Shown here one piece after another: positions 16,425 through 23,988 of a stretch of 64,000 bases of DNA. Both the position numbers and the translations under genes were made by a program. The notes under the pieces are model-generated. The model did no database searches, had not been told where the DNA came from, and worked only from the letters and a program-made list of their open reading frames with translations. This stretch comes from Streptomyces endocoffeicus (lineage in GTDB: Bacteria > Actinomycetota > Actinomycetes > Streptomycetales > Streptomycetaceae). How positions within the stretch are numbered: the first letter of the stretch is position 1; every line of letters begins with the position of its first letter. The DNA is taken from positions 89,106 through 153,105 of the forward strand of contig NZ_JAERRG010000027.1 of the NCBI RefSeq assembly GCF_016741935.1, written 5' to 3'.

Positions 16425-18068
16425 GTGGGCCGGAGACCGCTCCCCCGCCTCCGCCTCGGCAGCGCCGGGGCCACCCCGCTCGTCCCGCCCGGCCGCGGCC
16501 GGGCGTTCGCCCGCAGCACGGCCGACGGCGTCGCCGATGTGGTCCAGCCGCTGGTCGCGCTCTCGCGCGGGTTGCGCGTGCTCGCCGCCGCCGGGCGGCG
16601 CAAGTGGATGGAACTGCCGGGCGACCGCCGCGGACCGGTATTCACCCTCGTGGTCGCCTGCGGCTTCGTCCTCTACCTGCTGCCGTACGGGCCACTGGCG
16701 GCGGCGATCAGCCTGATCGGCGCGGCGGGCTGGGCCGGCCGGGGGCGCGCCGGGGGCGCGTCGGAGACGCCCGCCGACGGGACCGAGCGGCTGCGCACGC
16801 TCTACGAGGCACTGGTGCCGTACTTCTCCGCCTCCGAGGACCCCAGCCCGCTCTACAGCCACGGCGGCGACTGGTCCGCGGCGTTCGACTCCTTCGCCTT
16901 CGACGAGAGCGGACGGCTCACCCGGCTGCGCCTCCACTACCCCGCGTACTTCACCGACGGCGAGCCCGCGGCCCGCACCCGGATCGAGCAGCTGCTGTAC
17001 GCGAAGTCGGGGCGCGGCCGTGAATATCTGTTCGAGTGGGACGAGGAGGCCAACAACCTCACCCTGACCGTGCTGCCCGCCCTGTCCACCGCGATCCACG
17101 CCCAGCGCTTCGTCACCGCGCCCGGTGAGACGGTGCTGGGCTTCACCGACCCGTCGTCGGTGCAGCGGACGCTTCCGGTGCTGGCGGGGCCGGAGACGTC
17201 CGGGGAGGACGGGGAAGACGAGGAGAGCGCGGAGGACACGAGGGACGTCGGGCTCAAGAAGGCGGCAGGGGACGGGCCGGAGACCCATGACGTACCGCCG
17301 GTGATCTGGCGCACCGGCCCGCGCTCGACCGAACCGCATCTGCTCGCGCTCGGCCAGCCCGGAAGCGGCACCACGACGCTGCTGCGCTCCATCGCGCTGC
17401 AGGCGCTGCCCCATGGTGAGGTGCTGGTGGTGGACGGCGGCGGCACCGGCGAGTACGCGTGTCTGAGCGGACGCACGGGGGTACTGGCCGTGGAGTGCGG
17501 GCCGGCCGGGGTGCTGGCCACGCTGGAGTGGGCGGGCCATGAGACCGAGCGCCGGCTGATCGCCGCCAACCGCGCCCGCCAGCTGCGGCACGCGCCACCG
17601 GAGGACATCCAGCGCCCGCTGTGGATCCTGCTGGACCGGCCGTCGGTGATGAGCCATCTCGCGGCGGCGGACGGCCGCACCGATCCGCAGGAGCTGCTGG
17701 CCGTGCCGCTGCGGCACGGACGGGCGGCGAACGTACGGGTGGTGGTCGCCGACCAGCTGGACGCCGCAGAGGCGCTGAGCGAGGCCGTACGGAGCCACAC
17801 CCGGGCCCGGGTGGTGCTGGGCCCGGTCTCGTCCGAGCAGGTCACGGCCGTCCTCGGCGCGCCGCCGCACACCACGCCGACGCCCGAGGTGCCTCCGGGC
17901 CGCGGCTATGCCCGCCTCGGCGCGGGCCCGGTGCACCGCCTCCAGGTGCCGGCTACGCCCGATCCGTACGACGAGGCGGCCGGCGAGGCCGAGCGGCAGG
18001 CGGTGCTCCAGCTGCTCCCCGCCCCGGACCCGGCGGCGCCCCCGGCCCCGGCACCCGTCGGGGGCTAG
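16425..18068 (+). CDS. FtsK/SpoIIIE-like membrane-anchored ATP-binding protein
   Basis: About 547 residues from the GTG two bases after the preceding stop. A hydrophobic anchor lies near residues 70-95. There is an acidic linker (GEDGEDEESAEDTRD), then a RecA-like domain with LALGQPGSGTTTLLRS and EVLVVDGGG. The first motif sits where Walker A belongs but reads GSGTTT, lacking the invariant Lys of GxxxxGK(S/T). A nucleotide-sensing or degenerate motor is therefore possible. The closest functional family is the FtsK/TraB-type translocases, known for moving dsDNA. The tail is Pro/Ala-rich. It converges on the MocR gene. Confidence 0.7.
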   Translation: MGRRPLPRLRLGSAGATPLVPPGRGRAFARSTADGVADVVQPLVALSRGLRVLAAAGRRKWMELPGDRRGPVFTLVVACGFVLYLLPYGPLAAAISLIGAAGWAGRGRAGGASETPADGTERLRTLYEALVPYFSASEDPSPLYSHGGDWSAAFDSFAFDESGRLTRLRLHYPAYFTDGEPAARTRIEQLLYAKSGRGREYLFEWDEEANNLTLTVLPALSTAIHAQRFVTAPGETVLGFTDPSSVQRTLPVLAGPETSGEDGEDEESAEDTRDVGLKKAAGDGPETHDVPPVIWRTGPRSTEPHLLALGQPGSGTTTLLRSIALQALPHGEVLVVDGGGTGEYACLSGRTGVLAVECGPAGVLATLEWAGHETERRLIAANRARQLRHAPPEDIQRPLWILLDRPSVMSHLAAADGRTDPQELLAVPLRHGRAANVRVVVADQLDAAEALSEAVRSHTRARVVLGPVSSEQVTAVLGAPPHTTPTPEVPPGRGYARLGAGPVHRLQVPATPDPYDEAAGEAERQAVLQLLPAPDPAAPPAPAPVGG

Positions 18069-18102
18069 CCACCGAGACCTCGTAGCGCTGCCGCACCGGG
18101 GC

Positions 18103-18178
18103 GCGTTACGGCACGTCAGGCCAGCGCCACAGCAACAGCAACAGCAACAGCAACAGCACGTTGCGGCACGTCAGGCCA
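18103..18178. repeat. Duplicated 3' end of the MocR gene around an (AACAGC)n tract
   Basis: A segment of about 20 bp ending CGGCACGTCAGGCCA occurs at both ends of this interval. The right copy holds the MocR stop codon. Between them is a hexanucleotide run (AACAGC, about five units, 18129-18157). It looks like a replication-slippage duplication in the convergent spacer. Confidence 0.85.
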
Positions 18179-19694
18179 CATACGTCCGCGGCGCCTCCGC
18201 CTCGATCGTCGCACCCGTGGCCACCAGATCGGCGGCCGAGGCCAGCCGGGTGGCGGCCTTCTCGGCGACCGCTCCCCCGACCGTGAACGGCAGCCGTACG
18301 TACCCCTCGAACGCGCCGTCCACCCCGAAGCGGGGCCCCGACGGCACCCGGACCCCCAGCCGGGCGCCCGCCTCGGCGATGCGCGAGCCGGAGAGGCCGC
18401 CGGTGCGGACCCAGAGGGTGAGCCCGCCGTGCGGGACGGTGAACTCCCAGTCGGGCAGATGGCGCCGGAGGGCGCCGACGAGCGCGTCACGGTTGCCGCG
18501 CGCGAGGTCCCGGCGGATCTCGATGGCCTCCTCCCAGCCGCCGGTGTTCAGCAGCCAGGCGACGGCGAGCTGATCGATGACGGGGGTGCCCAGGTCCGCG
18601 TAGGCGCGGGCGGCGACCAGGCTGCGGATGACATCGGGCGCGGCGCGCACCCAGCCGATGCGCAGCCCCGCCCAGAAGGTCTTGCTCGCCGAGCCGACCG
18701 TGATCACGGTGCTGCCCGCCGGGTCGAAGGCGCAGACGGGCCGCGGCAGCTCCACCCCGTCGTCCAGCCGCAGCTCGGCCATGGTCTCGTCGGCGATCAG
18801 AACCGTTCCGGCGGAGCGGGCGGCGTCGACGAGCTGGCGGCGCTGGTCCTCGGTGGCGAGGGCGCCGGTGGGGTTGTGGAAGTCGGCGATGACGTAGGCA
18901 AGCCGGGGCGCGGCGGCGCTGAGCACCTGGCGCCAGGACGGGATGTCCCAGCCCGCGAGCCGGTCGGCCACGGCGACGGGGACGAGCCGGGCGCCCGCCT
19001 CCCGCATCAGCTGGAGGATGTTGGCGTAGCTGGGCGATTCGACGGCGACCCGCTCCCCGGGCCGGACCATCAGCCGGCAGGCGGCGGCGACGGCCCCCAT
19101 GGCGCCGGTGGTGACCATGATCTGCTCGGGCATGGTCGGTATGCCGCGGGCGGTGTAGCGGTCGGCGAGCGCCTGGCGCAGGGCGGGCAGCCCGGCGGGG
19201 TAGTCGCCGTGGGTGTGGGCGTAGGGCGGCAGTTCGTCCAGGGCGCCGCGCATGGCGCGGGTGAGCCAGGGCTCGGGTGCGGGCAGCGCGGCACAGCCGA
19301 GGTCGATCACGGAGGCCGCGGCCTCGGGCGGGAGCGGATCGAGCCCCCGGGTGGGCAGCGGGCTTCCGGCGGGCATGGCGGTCCAGCTCCCGGCGCCGCG
19401 CCGGGACTCCAGGAACCCCTCGCCGCGCAGCGCCTCGTAGGCGGCGGCGACGGTGGTGCGGCTGACCGCGAGCGCCGCGGCGAGCTCGCGCTCGGCGGGG
19501 AGGCGGGCCGCGACCGGAACCCGGCCCTCCAGGATGAGCAGCCGTACGCCGTCGGCGAGGGAGCGGTAGGCGGGGACGCGGCGGCCCCCGGTCGGTGAGG
19601 CCGCGGCCCCGGCGGCCACGCCCTCGCGGGTGTGCTGTGACCCGAGCAGCCGGGCCAGTTGGGGTGCCCCGACAGCGGACGTCCATGGACTCAT
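18171..19694 (-). CDS. MocR-type regulator (GntR HTH plus aminotransferase domain), YczR-like
   Basis: About 507 residues from the ATG at 19694. N-terminal GntR winged helix (LPAERELAAALAVSRTTVAA), then a fold-type I aminotransferase domain with the substrate loop ADFHNPTG, the Asp/Tyr pair region and SASKTFWAGLRIGW, where Lys is the PLP-Schiff-base residue. It binds PLP and acts as a regulator rather than an aminotransferase. It is divergent from a YczE membrane gene, the gene pairing typical of the YczR subgroup of MocR proteins, so control of that gene and itself is expected. Confidence 0.9.
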   Translation of the reverse strand: MSPWTSAVGAPQLARLLGSQHTREGVAAGAAASPTGGRRVPAYRSLADGVRLLILEGRVPVAARLPAERELAAALAVSRTTVAAAYEALRGEGFLESRRGAGSWTAMPAGSPLPTRGLDPLPPEAAASVIDLGCAALPAPEPWLTRAMRGALDELPPYAHTHGDYPAGLPALRQALADRYTARGIPTMPEQIMVTTGAMGAVAAACRLMVRPGERVAVESPSYANILQLMREAGARLVPVAVADRLAGWDIPSWRQVLSAAAPRLAYVIADFHNPTGALATEDQRRQLVDAARSAGTVLIADETMAELRLDDGVELPRPVCAFDPAGSTVITVGSASKTFWAGLRIGWVRAAPDVIRSLVAARAYADLGTPVIDQLAVAWLLNTGGWEEAIEIRRDLARGNRDALVGALRRHLPDWEFTVPHGGLTLWVRTGGLSGSRIAEAGARLGVRVPSGPRFGVDGAFEGYVRLPFTVGGAVAEKAATRLASAADLVATGATIEAEAPRTYVA

Positions 19695-19725
19695 CGAAAG
19701 CGGTCCACCTTTCGGAGATTGGCCG

Positions 19726-19745
19726 TGGAACTGGACTGGTTCCAG
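19726..19745. promoter_or_regulatory. Possible YczR operator in the divergent spacer
   Basis: TGGAA and TTCCA flank the direct repeat CTGGACTGGT in the 96-bp gap between the two divergent starts. MocR regulators typically bind such mixed direct/inverted sites. Assigned on position and symmetry only. Confidence 0.3.
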
Positions 19746-19790
19746 GCCACAGAGTGACATGCCGCAGGCCACTCACACCAGGAGCACGCG

Positions 19791-20456
19791 TTGTCCGACC
19801 TTCCGCGCCGCCGCCTTCCACGCCGTCTTGCCCAGCTCTACGTGGGGCTGGTGCTCTACGGGGTGTCCATGGGGCTCCAGTTGCGCGCCACGCTCGGTCT
19901 CGACCCGTGGGACGCCTTCCACCAGGGCGTCTCCGAGCACACCTCGCTGTCGATCGGCACGGTGACGGTCGTCGTCGGCGTCGCCGCGCTGCTGCTGTGG
20001 ATCCCGCTGCCCCAGCGGCCGGGGCTGGGCACGGTGTCGAACGTGCTGGTGATCGGGCCTGTGGTGGACGCCACACTGTGGCTGATACCGGAGCCGGAGG
20101 CGCTGGCGGTGCGGATTCCGCTGCTGCTCTTCGCGATCGTGCTGTGCGGGGTGGCCACCGGGCTCTACATCTCGGCGCGGTTCGGGCCGGGCCCGCGGGA
20201 CGGGCTGATGACGGGGCTGCACCGGCGCACGGGGTGGTCGATCCGGCTGGTGCGGACCGGGATCGAGCTGGCGGTACTGGCCACCGGCTTCGCGCTGGGC
20301 GGCTCGGTGGGGGTGGGAACGGTGCTGTTCGCGCTGACCATCGGGCCGCTGTCGCAGTACTTCCTGCGCGTCTTCGCCATTCCCGCACCCGCCGGGACGG
20401 GCCCTGGGATCGTGGCGCGCGGCGGCGTCGAGCCGCAGGTCCGGGACCTGATTTAG
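19791..20456 (+). CDS. YczE/YyaS/YitT-family membrane protein
   Basis: 221 residues from the TTG at 19791, with AGGAG eight bases upstream. About five TM segments. The family hallmark SMGLQLRATLGLDPWDAFHQG comes early and is mirrored later by ARFGPGPRDGLMTGLHRRTG. The internal repeat indicates two related halves. The function of YczE proteins is not settled; they are encoded next to a YczR MocR regulator, as here, suggesting a role linked to vitamin B6 or amino-acid sensing. Confidence 0.85.
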   Translation: MSDLPRRRLPRRLAQLYVGLVLYGVSMGLQLRATLGLDPWDAFHQGVSEHTSLSIGTVTVVVGVAALLLWIPLPQRPGLGTVSNVLVIGPVVDATLWLIPEPEALAVRIPLLLFAIVLCGVATGLYISARFGPGPRDGLMTGLHRRTGWSIRLVRTGIELAVLATGFALGGSVGVGTVLFALTIGPLSQYFLRVFAIPAPAGTGPGIVARGGVEPQVRDLI

Positions 20457-20542
20457 GGCTGGGGCCGTCGGGGCGGTAGTGTACGCCCTTGGCCTACCAG
20501 GCGGACCGTTACTGCGCGCTAAAGTACCAGAAACGCTGGGTG

Positions 20543-20560
20543 ACATCTGCTGCCAGATGT
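20543..20560. promoter_or_regulatory. 7-bp inverted repeat in the rbpA upstream region
   Basis: ACATCTG and its exact complement separated by CTGC, about 150 bp before the rbpA start and 85 bp after the YczE stop. It may be an operator or the weak terminator of the preceding gene. Confidence 0.35.
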
Positions 20561-20625
20561 GACAAACCGGGCGCCTGTGGGTAGAACAACGGGGCGGCAC
20601 GACGGGCGACGCATGTCCCAATACG

Positions 20626-20651
20626 GGAATCTTCACCGCCGACCGGACGTT
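20626..20651 (+). promoter_or_regulatory. SigR-type promoter of rbpA
   Basis: GGAAT, exactly 18 bp, then GTT: the consensus of the thiol-oxidative-stress sigma factor SigR. It ends 61 bp before the rbpA ATG. rbpA of S. coelicolor is a known SigR target, so this promoter is well supported. Confidence 0.85.
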
Positions 20652-20712
20652 GACCGGATGACGACGACAGCGACACCTGTCCTGTGGGCGACAAGCCCGG
20701 GAGGCACGATTC

Positions 20713-21090
20713 ATGAGTGAGCGAGCTCTTCGCGGCACGCGACTCGTGGTGACCAGCTACGAGACCGACCGCGGCATCGATCTGGCCCCGCGCCAGGCGG
20801 TGGAGTACGCATGCCAGAACGGCCATCGATTTGAGATGCCGTTCTCGGTAGAGGCGGAGATCCCGCCGGAGTGGGAGTGCAAGGCGTGCGGCGCCATGGC
20901 ACTCCTTGTCGACGGCGACGGTCCAGAGGAGAAGAAGGGCAAGCCCGCGCGCACGCATTGGGACATGCTCATGGAGCGGCGCACCCGCGAGGAGCTGGAG
21001 GAGGTGCTGGCCGAGCGGCTGGCGGTTCTCCGCTCCGGTGCCATGAACATCGCCGTGCATCCGCGGGACACCACCCGTAAGTCTGCCTGA
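20713..21090 (+). CDS. rbpA: RNA polymerase-binding protein RbpA
   Basis: 125 residues, full length. RbpA is an actinobacterial factor that binds the principal sigma factor and stabilises the open promoter complex. Visible: the N-terminal tail, the core with CQNGHRFEMPF and the second pair CKACG (zinc-type Cys; the first strand keeps a single Cys), and the C-terminal sigma-interaction segment (THWDMLMERRTREELEEVLA). A SigR promoter upstream links it to disulfide stress. It is followed by a perfect hairpin terminator. Confidence 0.97.
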   Translation: MSERALRGTRLVVTSYETDRGIDLAPRQAVEYACQNGHRFEMPFSVEAEIPPEWECKACGAMALLVDGDGPEEKKGKPARTHWDMLMERRTREELEEVLAERLAVLRSGAMNIAVHPRDTTRKSA

Positions 21091-21127
21091 ACCGAGCGGC
21101 AGCACTGAGGTAACAACTGAAGTACGA

Positions 21128-21162
21128 GGGCCGGGGCCACTGCTCAGCAGTGGCCCCGGCCC
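21128..21162. terminator. Perfect 17-bp stem terminator after rbpA
   Basis: GGGCCGGGGCCACTGCT and its exact complement around a single central base, starting 38 bp past the rbpA stop. The symmetry allows it to act in both directions, between rbpA and the convergent fxsA. Confidence 0.85.
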
Positions 21163-21250
21163 TTGTGCGCCCTCGACCCTTAGACGCCTTCGGCCCTTAG
21201 ATGCCCTTCGACCCTTAGGCGCCCTTCAGCCCTTGTGCGCCCTTCGCGCC
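21163..21250. repeat. Degenerate 17-18-bp tandem repeat
   Basis: About five imperfect units of the type CCCTTAGACGCCTTCGG lie between the rbpA terminator and the fxsA stop. Units differ mainly by TTAG/TTGTG alternatives. No coding function is seen. Confidence 0.7.
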
Positions 21251-21264
21251 GGCCGAACCGGGCC

Positions 21265-21867
21265 TCAGCCCCGGTCGCGCGGCCGCAGCCCGGGGCCCGG
21301 CTCTCCGTCGCCGTCCCGGCCCGGGTCGTCCCCGTCCCGTATCACCTCGCCCTGGATGACCGTGCCCTGCTCCGGGCGCTCCCGCCCGTCCCGGCGCTCC
21401 CACTGCTCACGGGCCTGCTGGAAGGGGTCGGACGGCGATCCGGGGACGAAGCCCATCCGGCGCGACAGCGCGCTCTCCGCGCGGCGCCGCAGCAGCGCCC
21501 GGGTCGGCGGGAACAGGCACACCAGCGCGGCCACGTCCGAGACCAGCCCCGGCACCATGAGCAGCAGCCCGCCGAGCATCGTGAAGGAGCTTCCCGGGCG
21601 CGTGGCGGGCTCCTCCGCGCCCGGCCGCATCGACCCGGCCAGGCTCTGCCACGCCCGGCGGCCACCGCGCTTGACCACGGCCCCGCCCACCACCACGCCC
21701 GCGACCAGCAGCAGGAAGACGGTCAGCCCGCCGGCGACGTCCGCCACCAGGGTCAGCAGCCAGATCTCCAGGACCAGCCAGGCGGCGATCCCCAGCGGTA
21801 CGAAGGTGCGGGCGCGTGAGCGCTTCGGGCGGGTCGGGTCGCTCTGCTGCGATGCGCCGGTCATCAT
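21265..21867 (-). CDS. fxsA: FxsA-family membrane protein
   Basis: 200 residues. A basic N-terminus leads into FVPLGIAAWLVLEIWLLTLV, then a second TM with Gly-rich FLLLVAGVVVGG, then GGLLLMVPGLVSDVAAL, the FxsA signature. The last 70 residues are hydrophilic and rich in Arg/Asp/Gly. FxsA proteins are inner-membrane proteins; the E. coli one suppresses F exclusion of phage T7, but the physiological role is unclear. It is convergent with rbpA. Confidence 0.85.
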   Translation of the reverse strand: MMTGASQQSDPTRPKRSRARTFVPLGIAAWLVLEIWLLTLVADVAGGLTVFLLLVAGVVVGGAVVKRGGRRAWQSLAGSMRPGAEEPATRPGSSFTMLGGLLLMVPGLVSDVAALVCLFPPTRALLRRRAESALSRRMGFVPGSPSDPFQQAREQWERRDGRERPEQGTVIQGEVIRDGDDPGRDGDGEPGPGLRPRDRG

Positions 21868-22099
21868 GCCTCCAAGTGTGCCCGGGCCCGTGACCGATAC
21901 GGAGCGCGGGTCGCACGGCCAAGGGGGATCGAGGGGATCTCATGGGTTCCAACGCGCGAGGGGTCCCAGAGGGTCCAGGAGACCGGAGGAGACCGGAGGA
22001 GACCGGGCGGAATCCGCGAAAGCGCGAGGTATCGGCGGCGGCGGGCCGGGTACCCGCCGCCGACGGAGGTGTCGAACGACGGCTGTGCTGGAGGTCCTC

Positions 22100-22693
22100 G
22101 TGCGGTGGGCGGCGCCGACCGGGATCTGGCTGATGCTCTTCAGCCGACTCCCGGCAGGTGCGCCGGACGGCGCTGGTCGGGGTGCCCGCCACGGTGCCGC
22201 CGCTGTGCGTGGCGACCGGGCCCGGTTGAACGGGCTGCCGCGGTTCGGCTCCGGGCTCGGCAGAGCCGCCGCGGAGGAGGCCGCGGGGCACACCGCCGTG
22301 TGGCTGCCGGCGCTCTACGTCCTGGTGTCGGCGGTGACCGGGGACGCGGTGCTGCGCGCCGGGCTGCGGATCTTCGCCGGAGTGGGCCGGGCCGGGGCGC
22401 TGTTCACCGACACCGGCGGCTACCGTCGGACGGTCCTCGACGGACGCGCCGCGGCCGCCCCGGCCCATCCGCCACCGCACTGGCAGCTGACCGGGATCCT
22501 GCTCGGGCCGCTCTCCGCGGCCCTCGCCATCACCCTGGCCACACTGGCGGTACGGCGGCCGGTCCAGACCGGGACGGCCGCGCTACTCGCGCCCGTACGA
22601 CGACTGCAGTCCGGGCATATCGGCGACTATGTCGCCTGGCTGATCGCCGGGACGGCGCTGCTCACGGTGCTGACCGTCCCAGGGGTCCGCTGA
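22100..22693 (+). pseudogene. C-terminal remnant of a NuoL-like proton-translocating membrane subunit
   Basis: Open for about 197 residues from a GTG preceded by GGAGG. Hydrophobic segments near HTAVWLPALYVLVSAV, LTGILLGPLSAALAIT and GDYVAWLIAGTALLTVL. The ending LQSGHIGDYVAWLIAGT resembles the extreme C-terminus of complex I subunit 5 / MrpA-type proteins. The rest of that roughly 600-residue family is missing and the first 60 residues look scrambled. Most likely a decayed gene, although translation of the fragment is possible. It sits between fxsA and the Rho_N peptide. Confidence 0.45.
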
Positions 22694-22741
22694 GCCGCCG
22701 GGACCGGGGCGCGCCCGGTCCCATAGGTCAGCGGTCAGCGG

Positions 22742-22930
22742 TCAGCGGTGGCGCAGTGCCGAGATCAGCTGGCTCTTGGACATCTGGGACCTGCCCTCGA
22801 TGCCCGCCTTCTGGGCCTCGCGGTACAGGTCCTCCTTGGTCCGCGTCTCCATGCCGCCCGACTTGGCGCCCCCGTGGGCCGCCATGCGGCGCCCCGACGT
22901 CTTCCCGCTCTTGGCGGTCGTTTTGGCCAT
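22742..22930 (-). CDS. Small basic Rho_N-domain protein
   Basis: 62 residues. A Lys/Ser/Thr/Gly-rich arm (MAKTTAKSGKTSGRRMAAHG) is followed by a helical segment TKEDLYREAQKAGIEGRSQM and SKSQLISALR, which matches the Rho N-terminal (SAP-like) nucleic-acid-binding motif. The high pI and this domain point to DNA or RNA binding; relatives are often annotated as plasmid-stabilisation proteins without proof. It is preceded by a purine-rich ribosome site (GGAGGCGGAAC). Confidence 0.8.
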   Translation of the reverse strand: MAKTTAKSGKTSGRRMAAHGGAKSGGMETRTKEDLYREAQKAGIEGRSQMSKSQLISALRHR

Positions 22931-23098
22931 GTTCCGCCTCCTTCCGCCTCAAGTGTCCGGTACGGGGTGGAACATCGCTCGCGGGACTACTCCGAGCGCG
23001 GAGCCCGGTCCGGCCGCGGGGATCGGAGCACCGGGCCCGAGGGCCAGGCCCGGGTCCGGGATCCGGCGGTCCGGGGTCCGGGACCCGGGATCCCGGGC

Positions 23099-23986
23099 CT
23101 AGGACTCCTTGGAATCCTTGCGGCCCAGCACCTTGTTGACCCGTGAGCCCACGCCCCAGGACATCACCCGCCAGGCCGCCTCCGTGACGATGTCGCGGCT
23201 CATCTTGCTCTCGCCGCGCTCGCGTTCGATGAAGGTGACCGGAACCTCGATGACGTGGAAGCCCGCCTTGATGGCCCGCCAGGCCAGGTCGATCTGGAAG
23301 CAGTAGCCCTGGGAGGCGACCTCGTCCATGCCGATGCCCTCGAGCGTCTCCTTGCGGAACGCGCGGTAGCCCGCCGTCATGTCGCGGATCGGGACGTCGA
23401 GGAGCAGACGGGAGTAGGTGCTGCCGCCCCGGGAGATGAACTCGCGGGACTTGGGCCAGTTGACGATGCGGCCGCCGGGCACCCAGCGGGAGCCGATCAC
23501 CAGATCCGCGCCCTTGAGCGCGGTGAGCAGCCGGGGCAGCTCCTCGGGCTGGTGGGAGCCGTCGGCGTCCATCTCCACCAGCACGCCGTAGCCGTGCTCG
23601 ATGCCCCAGCGGAACCCGGCCAGATAGGCGGCGCCGAGGCCCTCCTTGCCCTTGCGGTGCAAGACCTTGACGTGGTCGTCCTCGGCAGCCAGCTCATCGG
23701 CGACCTTGCCCGTGCCGTCCGGGCTGTTGTCGTCCGCGACGAGGATGTGCGCGTCCGGAACCGACTCCCGGACCCGCGCGACGATCGGCTTGATGTTCTC
23801 CGCCTCGTTGTAGGTCGGGATGATCACCAAGGTCGTGCCGAGCGGACCGTACTTCCGCCGGCCACCGTCGTCCTGGCCCTCGTTGCTACGGCGCGGCTCC
23901 TCGGCCTCGGCGCCGGCCCCGTCGGCCTTCGCGCTCGGCTCGTCGGCCTTGGTGCCAGGCTCCTCGGCCTCGCGTGCGTCGCTCAC
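23099..23986 (-). CDS. ppm1: Polyprenol monophosphomannose synthase
   Basis: About 295 residues from the GTG at 23986. The first 50 are an acidic low-complexity arm (EEPGTKADEPSAKADG). The GT2 catalytic domain follows: LVIIPTYNEAENI, then VADDNSPDGTGK, and EMDADGSHQPEE with the metal-binding DAD. It transfers mannose from GDP-mannose to polyprenyl phosphate at the membrane, supplying protein O-mannosylation. It has no TM anchor of its own. GTG lies two bases after the lnt stop with AGGGGCAG upstream, so it is coupled to lnt. In mycobacteria the same two activities are fused in one polypeptide. Confidence 0.93.
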   Translation of the reverse strand: MSDAREAEEPGTKADEPSAKADGAGAEAEEPRRSNEGQDDGGRRKYGPLGTTLVIIPTYNEAENIKPIVARVRESVPDAHILVADDNSPDGTGKVADELAAEDDHVKVLHRKGKEGLGAAYLAGFRWGIEHGYGVLVEMDADGSHQPEELPRLLTALKGADLVIGSRWVPGGRIVNWPKSREFISRGGSTYSRLLLDVPIRDMTAGYRAFRKETLEGIGMDEVASQGYCFQIDLAWRAIKAGFHVIEVPVTFIERERGESKMSRDIVTEAAWRVMSWGVGSRVNKVLGRKDSKES

Positions 23987-23988
23987 GG

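Noticed and set aside
18487..20388. Long minus-strand frame
   Set aside because: Out-of-frame shadow of the MocR gene and antisense to the YczE gene, Arg/Pro-rich without any domain.
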